From the NCBI RefSeq assembly GCF_963457605.1, contig NZ_OY735139.1, forward strand, positions 1,302,001 through 1,366,000: a stretch of DNA of 64,000 nt, given 5' to 3'. The translations under genes were made by a program, and so were the position numbers. Positions 18,520 through 26,821 of this stretch are shown here, piece after piece. The stretch's first letter is position 1; every line of letters begins with the position of its first letter. The notes below the pieces were generated by a model. It was given only the letters and a program-made list of their open reading frames with translations. It was not told the DNA's origin and searched no databases. The DNA is from an uncultured Gellertiella sp. (GTDB lineage Bacteria; Pseudomonadota; Alphaproteobacteria; Rhizobiales; Rhizobiaceae).

Positions 18520-19359
18520 ATGACTGGAAAAGTTCTCGTCCTCGCCGCAACCGGCACGATTGGCAGCAAGGTGGTGCAGGGTCTTGTCAACCGGGGGGAG
18601 AGGGTAAAGGCGGCAAGCCGCAGCGGATCGGCGGTCGGGGGGGCGCAAGGCGTTTCACTGGATCTTGCCAATCCGGCATCGCTCGATGCGGCGCTCGCCG
18701 ATGTCGACCGGGTGTTTGCCATCGTGCCTGCCGGCTATCTCGACCCCGTGGGACTGCTCGCCCCCGTCTTCGATACGGCAGAAGCGCGCCGCATCAAGAT
18801 CGTGCTGATGACCGTCATGGGCGTCGATGCCGATGAGAACAATCCCTATCGCAAGCTGGAGCGCAGGCTTGAAAATTCCGGCCTGCCCCATGCGATCATC
18901 CGCCCGAACTGGTTTGCCGACAATTTCCACACCTATTGGCGCGAAGGGCTGCGCCATGGCGTGATCGGCCTTCCCGCTGCGTCGGGAAAGACCAGCTTCA
19001 TCGACACCCGCGACATCGCCGACAGCGCCGTTGCAGCACTGACCAACCCGGCCTTTGATGGCCAGGCCTTCAACCTGACCGGCCCGCAGGCGCTTGGCTA
19101 CGCCGAGGCTGCCGAAATCCTTGGTTCCGTCGCGGGCAAGGCCATCACCTATCAGCCGGTCGATGACGACAGCTTCATCGCCATGCTGACGGGGGCCGGT
19201 GTTCCTGAAGCCTATGCCCGTTTCCTCGCCGCCATCTTCCATCCCGTGCGCGAAGGCTGGACCGCGACGATCACCGGCGATGTGGAAAAGCTGACCGGCC
19301 ATGCGCCCCGCAGTCTGCAAACCTATGCATCGGACCACAGGGCGGATCTGGTGGACTGA
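18520..19359 (+). CDS. NmrA-like NAD(P)-binding reductase
   Basis: The 279-residue protein starts MTGKVLVLAATGTIGSKVV, a Rossmann GxxGxxG motif, and keeps the atypical short-chain dehydrogenase layout of NmrA/NAD(P)H-azoreductase-like proteins (IIRPNWFADNF, FIDTRDIADSAVAAL). The usual catalytic Tyr-xxx-Lys is not evident, typical for redox sensors of this group. AAGGAG precedes the start. The HxlR/NmrA divergent pair is common; the enzymatic substrate is unknown. Confidence 0.85.
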   Translation: MTGKVLVLAATGTIGSKVVQGLVNRGERVKAASRSGSAVGGAQGVSLDLANPASLDAALADVDRVFAIVPAGYLDPVGLLAPVFDTAEARRIKIVLMTVMGVDADENNPYRKLERRLENSGLPHAIIRPNWFADNFHTYWREGLRHGVIGLPAASGKTSFIDTRDIADSAVAALTNPAFDGQAFNLTGPQALGYAEAAEILGSVAGKAITYQPVDDDSFIAMLTGAGVPEAYARFLAAIFHPVREGWTATITGDVEKLTGHAPRSLQTYASDHRADLVD

Positions 19360-19372
19360 CCGCAGGGTCATG

Positions 19373-19399
19373 GATCCCGGGCACCAGCTTCCCGGGATC
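19373..19399. terminator. Inverted repeat after the NmrA-like gene
   Basis: GATCCCGGG and CCCGGGATC are perfect 9-base arms with a 9-base loop, 13 bases after the stop codon. No T-tract follows, so it may be a weak terminator or an mRNA 3'-end stabiliser. Confidence 0.45.
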
Positions 19400-19536
19400 A
19401 CCCTGCCCGGCCATGTCGTCCCGGTGGAAACCGCGCGATCAGATGGAAAAGCCTTTGAAACCGGCAGGCCGCGCCCTTATATGAACTCCAGATTTCCAAT
19501 CATGCCAGACCCTGGCGAAGATAATCCGAGGTTCAG

Positions 19537-20700
19537 ATGACCGATGCTGCTCTGCCGAAGCCAACGCCCGTAACCGTTCTGACCGGCTATCTCGGTGCAG
19601 GCAAGACAACCCTGCTGAACCGCATCCTGACCGAAAGCCACGGCAAGAAATATGCCGTCATCGTGAATGAATTCGGCGAGATCGGCATCGACAACGACCT
19701 GATCGTCGAATCCGACGAGGAAATCTACGAGATGAACAATGGCTGCGTCTGCTGCACGGTGCGCGGCGACCTGATCCGTGTCGTCGAAGGCCTGATGCGC
19801 CGCCCCGGCCGCTTCGACGGCATCATCGTCGAGACCACCGGCCTTGCCGATCCGGTGCCGGTCGCCCAGACCTTCTTCATGGATGACGACGTGCGGGCCA
19901 AGACCGAGCTCGATGCGGTCGTCGCCCTTGTCGATGCCCGCCATCTGCCGCTGCGCCTCAAGGACAGCCGCGAGGCCGAGGACCAGATCGCCTTTGCCGA
20001 TGTCGTGGTCATCAACAAGACAGACCTGGTGACGCCTGAAGAACTGGCGCGGATCGAGGCGACGGTTCGCGCCATCAACCCCTCCGCCCGCATCCACAAG
20101 GCCGAACGCTCGAAGGTCGATCTTGCCAAGATCCTGAACCAGGGCGCCTTCAATCTGGAACGCGCGCTGGAAAATGATCCGCATTTCCTCGACCACGATC
20201 ATCCCGACCATGTCTGCGGCCCGGATTGCGGCCATGACCACGCACATGACCATCATGCACATGATCACGCCCACGACCATGAATGCGGCCCCGGCTGCAC
20301 CCATGACCATCACGGACATGAGAATCATGATCATGCCCATGGCCATGGGCATGGGCACCATGCCCCGGGCAAGCCGGAGATGGCACCGATCCACGATGTC
20401 ACGGTCACCTCGATTTCGCTGCGCGGCGGCGAGATGAATCCGGACCGGTTCTTCCCCTGGATCCAGAAGGTCACCCAGACCGATGGCCCGAAGATCCTCC
20501 GCCTCAAGGGCATCATCGCCTTCAAGGGTGACGAGGAGCGCTATGTGGTGCAGGGCGTCCACATGATCGTCGAGGGCGATCACCAGCGTCCGTGGAAGGA
20601 CGCCGAAAAGCGCGAGAGCCGGCTGGTTTTCATCGGCCGTGATCTGGACCGGGAAAAGCTCGAAAACAGCTTCAAGGCCTGCGAAGCCGCTGCCGCCTGA
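19537..20700 (+). CDS. CobW/COG0523-family GTP-binding metallochaperone with His-rich linker
   Basis: The 387-residue protein has a P-loop GYLGAGKTT (residues 17-25), the family's metal site CVCC (70-73), VETTGLADP, and NKTD (160-163). A C-terminal CobW domain starts around 285. Between them, residues 220-275 hold about 23 His and four Cys residues in repeated HDH units, a metal-binding linker. COG0523 GTPases deliver zinc, cobalt or other metals to client proteins. The TGA is followed after 2 bases by the next gene, so three genes form an operon. No Zur box was found upstream, so zinc regulation is unproven. Confidence 0.93.
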   Translation: MTDAALPKPTPVTVLTGYLGAGKTTLLNRILTESHGKKYAVIVNEFGEIGIDNDLIVESDEEIYEMNNGCVCCTVRGDLIRVVEGLMRRPGRFDGIIVETTGLADPVPVAQTFFMDDDVRAKTELDAVVALVDARHLPLRLKDSREAEDQIAFADVVVINKTDLVTPEELARIEATVRAINPSARIHKAERSKVDLAKILNQGAFNLERALENDPHFLDHDHPDHVCGPDCGHDHAHDHHAHDHAHDHECGPGCTHDHHGHENHDHAHGHGHGHHAPGKPEMAPIHDVTVTSISLRGGEMNPDRFFPWIQKVTQTDGPKILRLKGIIAFKGDEERYVVQGVHMIVEGDHQRPWKDAEKRESRLVFIGRDLDREKLENSFKACEAAAA

Positions 20701-20702
20701 GC

Positions 20703-21062
20703 ATGGTGCGCCTGACCGACAGCCCGGAAGCAGCGCTCTATACCGGCGATGTCCTGCGCCTGCCCGAAAATTATGATCTCGGCCCCGGCTCGCCGCCGGT
20801 GGACCTGATGGTGTTCGAGCCGCATGACGAGGAATGCGGGCTTGGCCTGCTGGTGCTCTCCGGCTACAAGGCCGGACTGATCTATGCGCTGCTGCCGCCG
20901 GATTCGCTGAAAGGCGGCTCGCGTGCCATCTGCCTCGACTGGCTGAAGGCCCATTGGGACCGCTGGTTCTGCTACGAGCACGACGGCGGCATGCGGGTGA
21001 TCGATGTCGACAACACTAGAATCTTTCCCTGGAACAAGCGGGAAATCGTGGAGATTGCCTGA
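20703..21062 (+). CDS. Small conserved protein in the CobW operon (Imm45-like possibility)
   Basis: The 119-residue protein has no signal peptide or membrane segment. It reads VLRLPENYDLGPGSPPVDLMVFEPHDEECGLGLLVL in its first half (in part) and contains SGYKAGLIYALLPPDS and WFCYEHDGGMRVIDVDN. The pattern VDLMVFE ... SGYKAG recalls the Imm45 immunity-protein family, but I cannot confirm this and there is no toxin nearby. It sits between cobW and the WD40-like gene, with a 2-base gap before it and a TGATG overlap after it, so a role in metal delivery is more likely than immunity. Confidence 0.6.
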   Translation: MVRLTDSPEAALYTGDVLRLPENYDLGPGSPPVDLMVFEPHDEECGLGLLVLSGYKAGLIYALLPPDSLKGGSRAICLDWLKAHWDRWFCYEHDGGMRVIDVDNTRIFPWNKREIVEIA

Positions 21063-22051
21063 TGCCTACAGTCGCCCCCCTTGATCTCGACAGCCATGTG
21101 GTGACGGCACGTTTTCTCGGCAATGTCCCCTTCTTCGCCGCTGCCGACGGGGTCATCCACCGGCTCGACATGGGCCACAAGTCGGAAAAGACCCATGACG
21201 GCCTGCTGTCTGCGGCCATTTCCCCGGATGGGACCAGCCTGATCACCGGCGGCGAGGATGGCAGGGTGGTGCGCACCCATGCCAATGGCAGCCTGGTCGA
21301 GCTTGCCAAAGTCGAGCGCAAGTGGATCACGGTCGTCGCCGCAGGCCCGTCTGGGGCCGCAGCCTTCGCCCATGGCAAGACGGCCACCGCCGTGCTTGCC
21401 GATGGCAAGCGGGCGGAATTTGCCGAAACCCGCACCATCGAAGGCCTGAGCTTTGCCCCGAAAGGCCTGCGGCTGGCGGCGGCGCGCTACAATGGCGTGT
21501 CGATGCACTGGGTGGCCGCCCCCGGCCAGCCGGTCGATCTCGAATGGAAGGGTGCCCATACCGGCGTGACCTTCTCCCCCGACGGCCGCTTCGTCGTCAC
21601 CACCATGCAGGAAAACGCCCTGCATGGCTGGAAGCTCGACAGCAAGCCGGGCTCGGATACCCGCCACATGCGGATGTCGGGCTATCCGGTGAAGGTGAAA
21701 GGCGTTTCCTGGTCGAACAAGGGCAAATGGCTGGCAACTACGGGTGCTCCCGCCGCCATCGTCTGGCCGTTTTCCGGCAAGGACGGCCCGATGGGCAAGC
21801 CGCCGCTGGAGCTTGGCACCCGCGCCGACATTCTGGTGACTTCGGTCGCCTTTCATCCCGTCGAAGATGTCCTCGCCATCGGCTTCATCGACGGCATGAT
21901 CCTCTGCGTCCGCCTCGCCGACGAGAAAGAAGCCCTGCTGCGCCGCCCCGGCAAGGGCGCGATCACCGCCATGAACTGGAGCCAGAGCGGCAAACTCGTC
22001 GCCTTTGCCTCCGAAGCCGGCGATTGCGGCGTGATCGACATTGCCGCCTGA
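21062..22051 (+). CDS. WD40-repeat-like protein of the CobW operon
   Basis: The 329-residue protein shows repeated beta-propeller blade segments such as AISPDGTSLITGGEDGRVVRTH, GVTFSPDGRFVVTTMQENALHGW, GVSWSNKGKWLATTGAPAAIVW and AMNWSQSGKLVAFASEAGDCGVIDI. It has no signal peptide, so it should be cytoplasmic. Its ATG overlaps the stop of the preceding gene. WD40 genes next to cobW occur in rhizobia, but their function is not established; a scaffold presenting a metalloprotein client to the chaperone is a guess. Confidence 0.85.
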   Translation: MPTVAPLDLDSHVVTARFLGNVPFFAAADGVIHRLDMGHKSEKTHDGLLSAAISPDGTSLITGGEDGRVVRTHANGSLVELAKVERKWITVVAAGPSGAAAFAHGKTATAVLADGKRAEFAETRTIEGLSFAPKGLRLAAARYNGVSMHWVAAPGQPVDLEWKGAHTGVTFSPDGRFVVTTMQENALHGWKLDSKPGSDTRHMRMSGYPVKVKGVSWSNKGKWLATTGAPAAIVWPFSGKDGPMGKPPLELGTRADILVTSVAFHPVEDVLAIGFIDGMILCVRLADEKEALLRRPGKGAITAMNWSQSGKLVAFASEAGDCGVIDIAA

Positions 22052-22189
22052 AGGCGGTGGATGGAAAGGCAGGCCGACCGCCTGTGACTTTCCGTTATAT
22101 TAAACCTGAATAATATTCACTGGCCCGTCGGCTGCAAAGCCGCTACCCTCGGATGCGTTTCACCCACCGGAACGCAAGTGGGGCGAACC

Positions 22190-22573
22190 ATGACAGACAC
22201 CGACCGGCAAGCCGCACTCTCCTCCCGCGACGCCCTGTTGCTGGTGCTCGTCGCCTTTCTCTGGGGTTTCAATTTCGTGGTGATTGCGCTCGGGCTGAAG
22301 GGCCTGCCGCCACTGCTGATGGCGGGCTTGCGGTTTTCGGTCTGCGCCTTTCCCGGCATTTTCTTCGTGCAAAAGCCCGCGATCGGCTGGCGCGATCTCG
22401 CCGCCGTCGGGGTGATGCTCGGCACGCTGGTTTTTGCCTTCCTGTTTGCAGGCATCGCGGCGGGGATGCCTGCCGGGCTCGCCTCGCTGCTGGTTCTGGC
22501 AGGACTGGCGCTCAACCTTTGGGGCGAGGCTTTGTGGATGAGATTGCGGAAGTCCGGGCTTCGCATGGGTTGA
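22190..22573 (+). pseudogene. EamA/DMT transporter with a large internal deletion
   Basis: The 127-residue frame opens as a normal EamA-family drug/metabolite transporter (LVLVAFLWGFNFVVIALGLKGLPPLLMAGLRF, read in part), reaches GIAAGMPAGLASL at about residue 98, and then jumps to LVLAGLALNLWG, the motif that ends the second EamA repeat. Normal members are about 290-300 residues with ten membrane segments, so roughly 160 residues are missing while the frame is kept. About four segments remain. It is most simply a deletion remnant; a functional four-helix SMR-like protein is the alternative. Confidence 0.75.
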
Positions 22574-22613
22574 ACCAGCGCTGACAGGCAAAGGTTTTGG
22601 TCGCAAGGCGCAC

Positions 22614-23165
22614 TCAGGCAGCCGCGCAGAGCAGTCCGGTTGCGCCGTCGAGCCAGCCGTGCTCGAGTTCGAGCGCCAGAAACCGGTTGCGTTCAAACGG
22701 GCCGGGCATCACCAGCAGCCCGGTCTTCTCCGGGGAAAAACCGAAGCGCTGGTAATAGGGCGCGTCGCCGACAAGCAGGATTGCCGCGTGAGCGAGCGTT
22801 TGCGCCCGTTTGACCGCCTCGCGCATCAGGGCGGAACCGATCCCCCGGCCTTCTGCGCGGGGATCGACGGCAAGCGGTCCGAGCAGCAGGGCGGGCACCG
22901 CCATGCCATCGGCGCGCACACCCGCATGAATCGTCCAGAGACGAACCGTGCCGAGCAGGGTGCCGGTTGCGTCGCGCGCGACAAGGGCGAGCCCCTCGGC
23001 AGGCTGTCGGTTGCGGCGCAGCTTTTCGGAGGATTTGCGGTGGCGACCCTCGCCCATGGCGCGGTCGAGCAGCGCCTCGCGCGCGTCCGCCTCACCTGCT
23101 CGTTCGCTGGTGATTTGAAAAAGCCCGGCACCTGCAGGCGCAGAATGAGACAGAACAGCGGCCAT
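22614..23165 (-). CDS. GNAT-family N-acetyltransferase (YhbS-like)
   Basis: The 183-residue protein has the acetyl-CoA loop in LGPLAVDPRAEGRGIGSALM (R-x-x-G-R-G-I-G type) and the later PYYQRFGFSP motif of GNAT enzymes. The order matches the YhbS subgroup. Substrate is unknown. It lies 133 bases downstream of the decarboxylase gene on the same strand, with a hairpin between them. Confidence 0.85.
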   Translation of the reverse strand: MAAVLSHSAPAGAGLFQITSERAGEADAREALLDRAMGEGRHRKSSEKLRRNRQPAEGLALVARDATGTLLGTVRLWTIHAGVRADGMAVPALLLGPLAVDPRAEGRGIGSALMREAVKRAQTLAHAAILLVGDAPYYQRFGFSPEKTGLLVMPGPFERNRFLALELEHGWLDGATGLLCAAA

Positions 23166-23269
23166 GACAGCCTCCCGTACCGAATGCGATTATCGCCCCG
23201 CGCATGGCCGCCACGAACAGGCAAGAACCGTGGCAGAACGCAACCGGACATGAAAGGGATGTGTGAAGG

Positions 23270-23295
23270 GGCGCTCCGGCTTTGGCCGGAGCGCC
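23270..23295 (-). terminator. Hairpin downstream of the decarboxylase gene
   Basis: GGCGCTCCGGC and GCCGGAGCGCC are perfect 11-base arms with a 4-base loop, 4 bases past the decarboxylase stop. The following minus-strand sequence is C/T-rich but not a T-run, so termination would be partial. Confidence 0.55.
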
Positions 23296-23298
23296 AGA

Positions 23299-24432
23299 TC
23301 AGATCACATAGGACTTCAGCGGCTCGAAACCGTTGAAGGCGACCGCCGAATAGGTGGTGGTATAGGCACCGGTCCCCTCGATCAGCACGTCGTCGCCGAT
23401 GGTCAGCGACAGCGGCAGCGGGTAGAGGTTCTTCTCGTAGAGAACATCGGCGCTGTCGCAGGTCGGGCCGGCGATGATGCAGTCTTCCATCTCGCCGCCA
23501 TCGTGGTTGGTGCGGATCGGATAACGGATCGCCTCGTCCATGGTTTCGGCGAGACCACCGAACTTGCCGATGTCGAGGAATACCCATCGCGCATCGTCAT
23601 TGTCGGACTTGCGCGAAATCAGCACCACTTCCGCCTTGATCACCCCGGCATTGCCGACCATGCCGCGACCGGGCTCGATGATCGTCTGCGGCAGGCTGTT
23701 GCCGAAATGCTTGCGCAGTGACGCGTTGATCGCCTTGCCATAGGCTTCCGACGAAGGAATGTCCTTCAGATACCGGGTCGGAAAACCGCCGCCCATATTG
23801 ACCATCTTCAGGTGGATGCCCTGCTTGGCCAGCGACACGAACACCCGCTTGGCATCGGCAAGGGCCGCATCCCACGCGTCGACCGCGGTCATTTGCGAAC
23901 CGACATGGAAGGAGACGCCAAAGGATTCGAGCCCGAGCTGATGGGCATAGACCAGCACGTCGACGGCCATCTGCGGCACGCAGCCGAACTTGCGCGACAG
24001 CGGCCATTCCGCCCCTTCGCCCGAGGTCAGCACCCGGCAGAAGACCCTTGCGCCGGGAGCGGCACGGGCGATCTTTTCCACTTCCTCATGGCTGTCGACG
24101 GCAAAAAGCGACACGCCGAGCGCATGGGCGCGGGCGATATCCCGTTCCTTCTTGATGGTATTGCCATAGGACAGGCGATCCGGCGTCGCGCCTGCATCGA
24201 GCGCCATCTGGATTTCGGCGACCGAGGCGCAATCGAAGCTCGAACCGAGCGAGGCGAGCAGCGACAGGATTTCCGGGGCCGGATTGGCCTTGACGGCGTA
24301 ATAGATGCCGCTGTCCGGCATCGCGTGACGGAAGGAATGATAATTGTTGCGCACCACGTCGAGGTCGACCACCAGGCAGGGTCCTTCGGGACGTCGGGTG
24401 TTGATGAAGTCGAGAATGCGGGCAGTGGTCAT
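23299..24432 (-). CDS. Ornithine/lysine decarboxylase, fold type III PLP enzyme
   Basis: The 377-residue protein is a eukaryotic-like (alanine-racemase-fold) ornithine decarboxylase. The PLP lysine is K48 in IYYAVKANPAPE, with HVGSQ, NMGGGFP, EPGRGMVG and the active-site GPTCDSADVL also present. Such alphaproteobacterial enzymes make putrescine from ornithine and often cadaverine from lysine. Length and motifs indicate an intact cytosolic homodimer. A nearly 300-base leader precedes it, fitting post-transcriptional control. The ydcSTUVW-type operon later in the window deals with polyamine uptake and breakdown. Confidence 0.95.
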   Translation of the reverse strand: MTTARILDFINTRRPEGPCLVVDLDVVRNNYHSFRHAMPDSGIYYAVKANPAPEILSLLASLGSSFDCASVAEIQMALDAGATPDRLSYGNTIKKERDIARAHALGVSLFAVDSHEEVEKIARAAPGARVFCRVLTSGEGAEWPLSRKFGCVPQMAVDVLVYAHQLGLESFGVSFHVGSQMTAVDAWDAALADAKRVFVSLAKQGIHLKMVNMGGGFPTRYLKDIPSSEAYGKAINASLRKHFGNSLPQTIIEPGRGMVGNAGVIKAEVVLISRKSDNDDARWVFLDIGKFGGLAETMDEAIRYPIRTNHDGGEMEDCIIAGPTCDSADVLYEKNLYPLPLSLTIGDDVLIEGTGAYTTTYSAVAFNGFEPLKSYVI

Positions 24433-24728
24433 GGGTCATCCCTTTCAAAAGTCGATTCTCCGGAAAAAACCGGAGGACAAAGGGCAGACGCGTGCATGCA
24501 TGGAACCAGCCGGTGGAGACCCCGGAACCAGACATGCGCACGACCTGCGCGATATGGTGGAACAACGCCTGCCACGGCAATGTTCCGCTTTGTCTGCCTT
24601 GGATTGGGGGGATGAACCCGACCGCACGTCCGGCAATGAGGGTGTGCCTCTACAGTAACCCCGGCTGATGGAAAGCCGGCAGACACCAGAAAGGCCCGCA
24701 CCGTCGTTGCTTCAAGATGTCCTCGCAT
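24433..24728 (-). ncRNA. Structured 5' leader of the decarboxylase gene, possible speF motif
   Basis: The leader contains several hairpins on the minus strand: CCGGCT/AGCCGG (24661-24679), GTGCGCATG with CATGCAC further along, and CTCCGG-TTTTTT-CCGGAG (24458-24475) some 25 bases before the start codon. A conserved cis-regulatory RNA called the speF motif is known upstream of ornithine decarboxylase genes in alphaproteobacteria. The position and structure agree, but I cannot verify the consensus. An open frame of 99 codons also covers this stretch. Confidence 0.4.
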
Positions 24729-24953
24729 TTCTCAGTTGGCCGAGATAGCGACTGGAGGGGTTAGTTCCAGGTACCTTACCGATTTCCTCACCTTTCGAGG
24801 GTCGGCGGACACCCACAGGCACGTGCGACTTTGGGCAACCGCGAAATAGGAATTTTCGCCGTCATAATCAAGTGCAAATTATTGCCGATGCGATTTTTTT
24901 GATTGAACAATCTCTCTTCGTTGTTCACTTTCATCGTCAGAGGAGATCGCCCC
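24729..24953. other. Divergent intergenic region decarboxylase leader / LysR gene
   Basis: Together with the leader this is the 521-base gap from 24433 to 24953. It should contain the leftward decarboxylase promoter and the rightward LysR promoter. The visible element is the inverted repeat TGAACAA-N10-TTGTTCA near the LysR start; nothing else was recognised. Confidence 0.45.
24904..24927. promoter_or_regulatory. Inverted repeat upstream of the LysR gene
   Basis: TGAACAA and TTGTTCA are perfect 7-base arms with 10 bases between them, 26 bases before the LysR-type ATG. The interrupted dyad suits a LysR-type autoregulatory site. Confidence 0.5.
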
Positions 24954-25868
24954 ATGGACACACTCACCCGGATTCGTGCCTTTATCGATGTCGTGGAGGC
25001 GGAGGGTTTTTCGGCTGCTGCCCGCAAGGTCGGGCGTTCCAAGGCGCTTTTGTCGAAATATGTGCGCGAACTGGAGGACGAGATCGGCGCGCTGCTTCTC
25101 AACCGCACCACAAGGCAGTTTTCGCTGACTGAAGCCGGCCATACCTATTACCGCACCGCCGCCGACATCCTGAAGGAAATCGACAATCTTGCCGACCTCG
25201 TGCGGGAGAACAATGCCGACCTGAAGGGGCGACTGCGCATCTCGGTGCCGCGCACCTACATGGATGCGGAGATCGGCCAGTCGCTGATCGATTTTGCCAT
25301 TGCCTATCCCGACCTGTCGCTGGAAATCGTGGCCGAAGACCGGTTCGTCGACCTGATTGAGGAGGGGTTCGACGTCGCGGTGCGAATCACCAAGCTGGAG
25401 GATTCCGGCATGATTGCCCGCAAGCTCACGGATTTTCAGGTCTATATCTGTGCCACGCCGGCCTTCATCGCGACCCACGGTCCGTTCCGCGAACCGATGG
25501 ACCTCGCCCGCGTGCCCGCGATCATCGACACCAATTCGCGCACCCATAATGCGGTGCGGTTCTACAACCCGGATGGCACGGGCACGACGGTGCCGCTTGC
25601 CGGGCGGATGGAGGTCAACAGCCCCCGCGCCAGCCTGAGGGCCGCCCGCGCCGGTCTCGGCCTTGGCATCATCCCGGATTTCATCGCCCAGCCCTATGTG
25701 TTGTCAGGCGAATTGCAGGTTCTCTTCGGCGACTGTTCCCCGAAGGACCGCGGCATCTACGCCATCTATCCGCACCGCCGCTATCTCCCCGCCAAGGTCC
25801 GCATCTTTGTCGACTTCCTGTCGACCTGGTTCAAGAAGAGCGAACAATGCGAGACATTTCGCGGCTAG
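24954..25868 (+). CDS. LysR-family transcriptional regulator
   Basis: The 304-residue protein starts MDTLTRIRAFIDVVEAEGFS with the LysR winged helix (AAARKVGRSKALLSKYVRELE) and a substrate-binding effector domain (LKGRLRISVP, DVAVRI, AGLGLGIIPDF). AGAGGAGA precedes the start at 24954; a longer frame from 24903 is not needed. It resembles the DhcR/YafC-like LysR group. The TAG stop (25866-25868) is the first three bases after the C of a CTAG-ended palindrome, so the last residues may derive from insertion of that element. Confidence 0.92.
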   Translation: MDTLTRIRAFIDVVEAEGFSAAARKVGRSKALLSKYVRELEDEIGALLLNRTTRQFSLTEAGHTYYRTAADILKEIDNLADLVRENNADLKGRLRISVPRTYMDAEIGQSLIDFAIAYPDLSLEIVAEDRFVDLIEEGFDVAVRITKLEDSGMIARKLTDFQVYICATPAFIATHGPFREPMDLARVPAIIDTNSRTHNAVRFYNPDGTGTTVPLAGRMEVNSPRASLRAARAGLGLGIIPDFIAQPYVLSGELQVLFGDCSPKDRGIYAIYPHRRYLPAKVRIFVDFLSTWFKKSEQCETFRG

Positions 25869-25941
25869 TGGTTTGATTCCGACATTTGCTACCGTCCGCT
25901 TTACCCTCGAGAGCAAATGTCGGAATCATGAAAACCACTAG
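25865..25941. repeat. CTAG-ended palindrome 1 of a tandem pair
   Basis: The 77-base element begins CTAGTGGTTTGATTCCGACA and ends with the near-complement (CGGAATCATGAAAACCACTAG in part). The arms AGCAAATGTCGGAATCA and its partner pair over about 17 bases, with a central unpaired segment. Its 5' TAG is the LysR stop codon. Confidence 0.8.
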
Positions 25942-25954
25942 TGACACTATGATT

Positions 25955-26033
25955 CTGGTGGAATTTAGGAATTTGACATTCGATCCTCGAGATCGCGGCG
26001 AATGGGCATCGAATGTCAAATTCATTCCACTAG
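25955..26033. repeat. CTAG-ended palindrome 2 of a tandem pair
   Basis: The arms GAATTTGACATTCGAT (25969-25984) and ATCGAATGTCAAATTC (26008-26023) pair perfectly; the outer parts GGTGGAAT and ATTCCACTAG pair with a small bulge. It starts 14 bases after palindrome 1, which it resembles in size and end sequence but not in core. The gap from 25869 to 26144 holds these two elements and about 110 bases with no recognised feature. Confidence 0.8.
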
Positions 26034-26144
26034 CTGGCTGTCATGGGCGAGGTGGTGGTCAACCCTGAAAGCAATCGACCGTTTCTGGCGTAAAAATGAC
26101 TCACTCCCGTATGACACGTACAGAAATTGACACCGGGGCGCGGC

Positions 26145-26786
26145 ATGAAAAAACGGTTACTTCTCGCTTTGACCCTGGCCTCGGCCACCCCGCTTGGCGC
26201 TTTCGCCCATCCGCATATCTTTGTCGATGCACGCCTTGAAGTCGTCGCCGACGAAAAAGGCGTGATCACAGAATTGCACAATGTCTGGCGCTTCGATGAA
26301 GTGTTCTCCTCCAGCGTGGTGCTGGATTTCGACAAGGACAGCAATTCCACACTCGACCCTGATGAACTCGACGAGGTGGGAAAGACCGTGCGCAAGTCGC
26401 TGGCGGATTACAGCTATTACACGGCACTTTCCCAGGATGGAAAACCTGTGAAGGTCGCACCACCAGATGTCATCCATGTCGATTATCGCGACGGGCAATT
26501 GCTGATGTTCTTTGCCGTCAAGCCGGCCGTACCGATGCCGCTCAAGGGCAAGCTTACTTTCGGTGTCTATGATCCGACACTCTATACGTCGATCGACTTT
26601 GCCTATGACGCCAGCATGGTCACCATCGGCGAGGCCTTCAAGGCCTGCAAAAAGGCGGTGATCCGGCCGGATCCGGATGAGGTCATCAAGGAAAACCAGG
26701 CAAATCTCACCCAGGCCTTCTACAGCGACCCGACTGGAACCAACATGGCCAAACTGTTTGCCACCCGGCTGGAGGTCACCTGCTGA
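26145..26786 (+). CDS. DUF1007-family periplasmic protein, partner of a nickel/cobalt exporter
   Basis: The 213-residue protein has a signal peptide (MKKRLLLALTLASATPLGAF, cleavage near AFA-HPH) and a mature region starting HPHIFVDARLEVVADEKG, the hallmark of DUF1007 proteins. These are encoded beside NicO/RcnA-type metal transporters. The early His-x-His could bind metal. A VLDFDKDSNSTLDPDELDEVG segment resembles an EF-hand-like acidic loop. The start at 26145 was preferred to a TTG six codons upstream. The transporter gene follows within 40 bases. Confidence 0.88.
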   Translation: MKKRLLLALTLASATPLGAFAHPHIFVDARLEVVADEKGVITELHNVWRFDEVFSSSVVLDFDKDSNSTLDPDELDEVGKTVRKSLADYSYYTALSQDGKPVKVAPPDVIHVDYRDGQLLMFFAVKPAVPMPLKGKLTFGVYDPTLYTSIDFAYDASMVTIGEAFKACKKAVIRPDPDEVIKENQANLTQAFYSDPTGTNMAKLFATRLEVTC

Positions 26787-26821
26787 CACGCGCCCGCCCG
26801 AAAACCCTGCTGCTGGTAACC

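Noticed and set aside
19360-19536. A Zur-binding site upstream of the CobW-type gene
   Set aside because: No AT-rich dyad of the Zur type was found in the 177-base upstream region, only a GC-rich hairpin that belongs to the preceding gene's end.
24429-24728. A 99-codon open frame in the decarboxylase leader
   Set aside because: It overlaps the start of the decarboxylase and is rich in Pro, His and Arg. A leader peptide is possible, but the structured RNA explanation is preferred.
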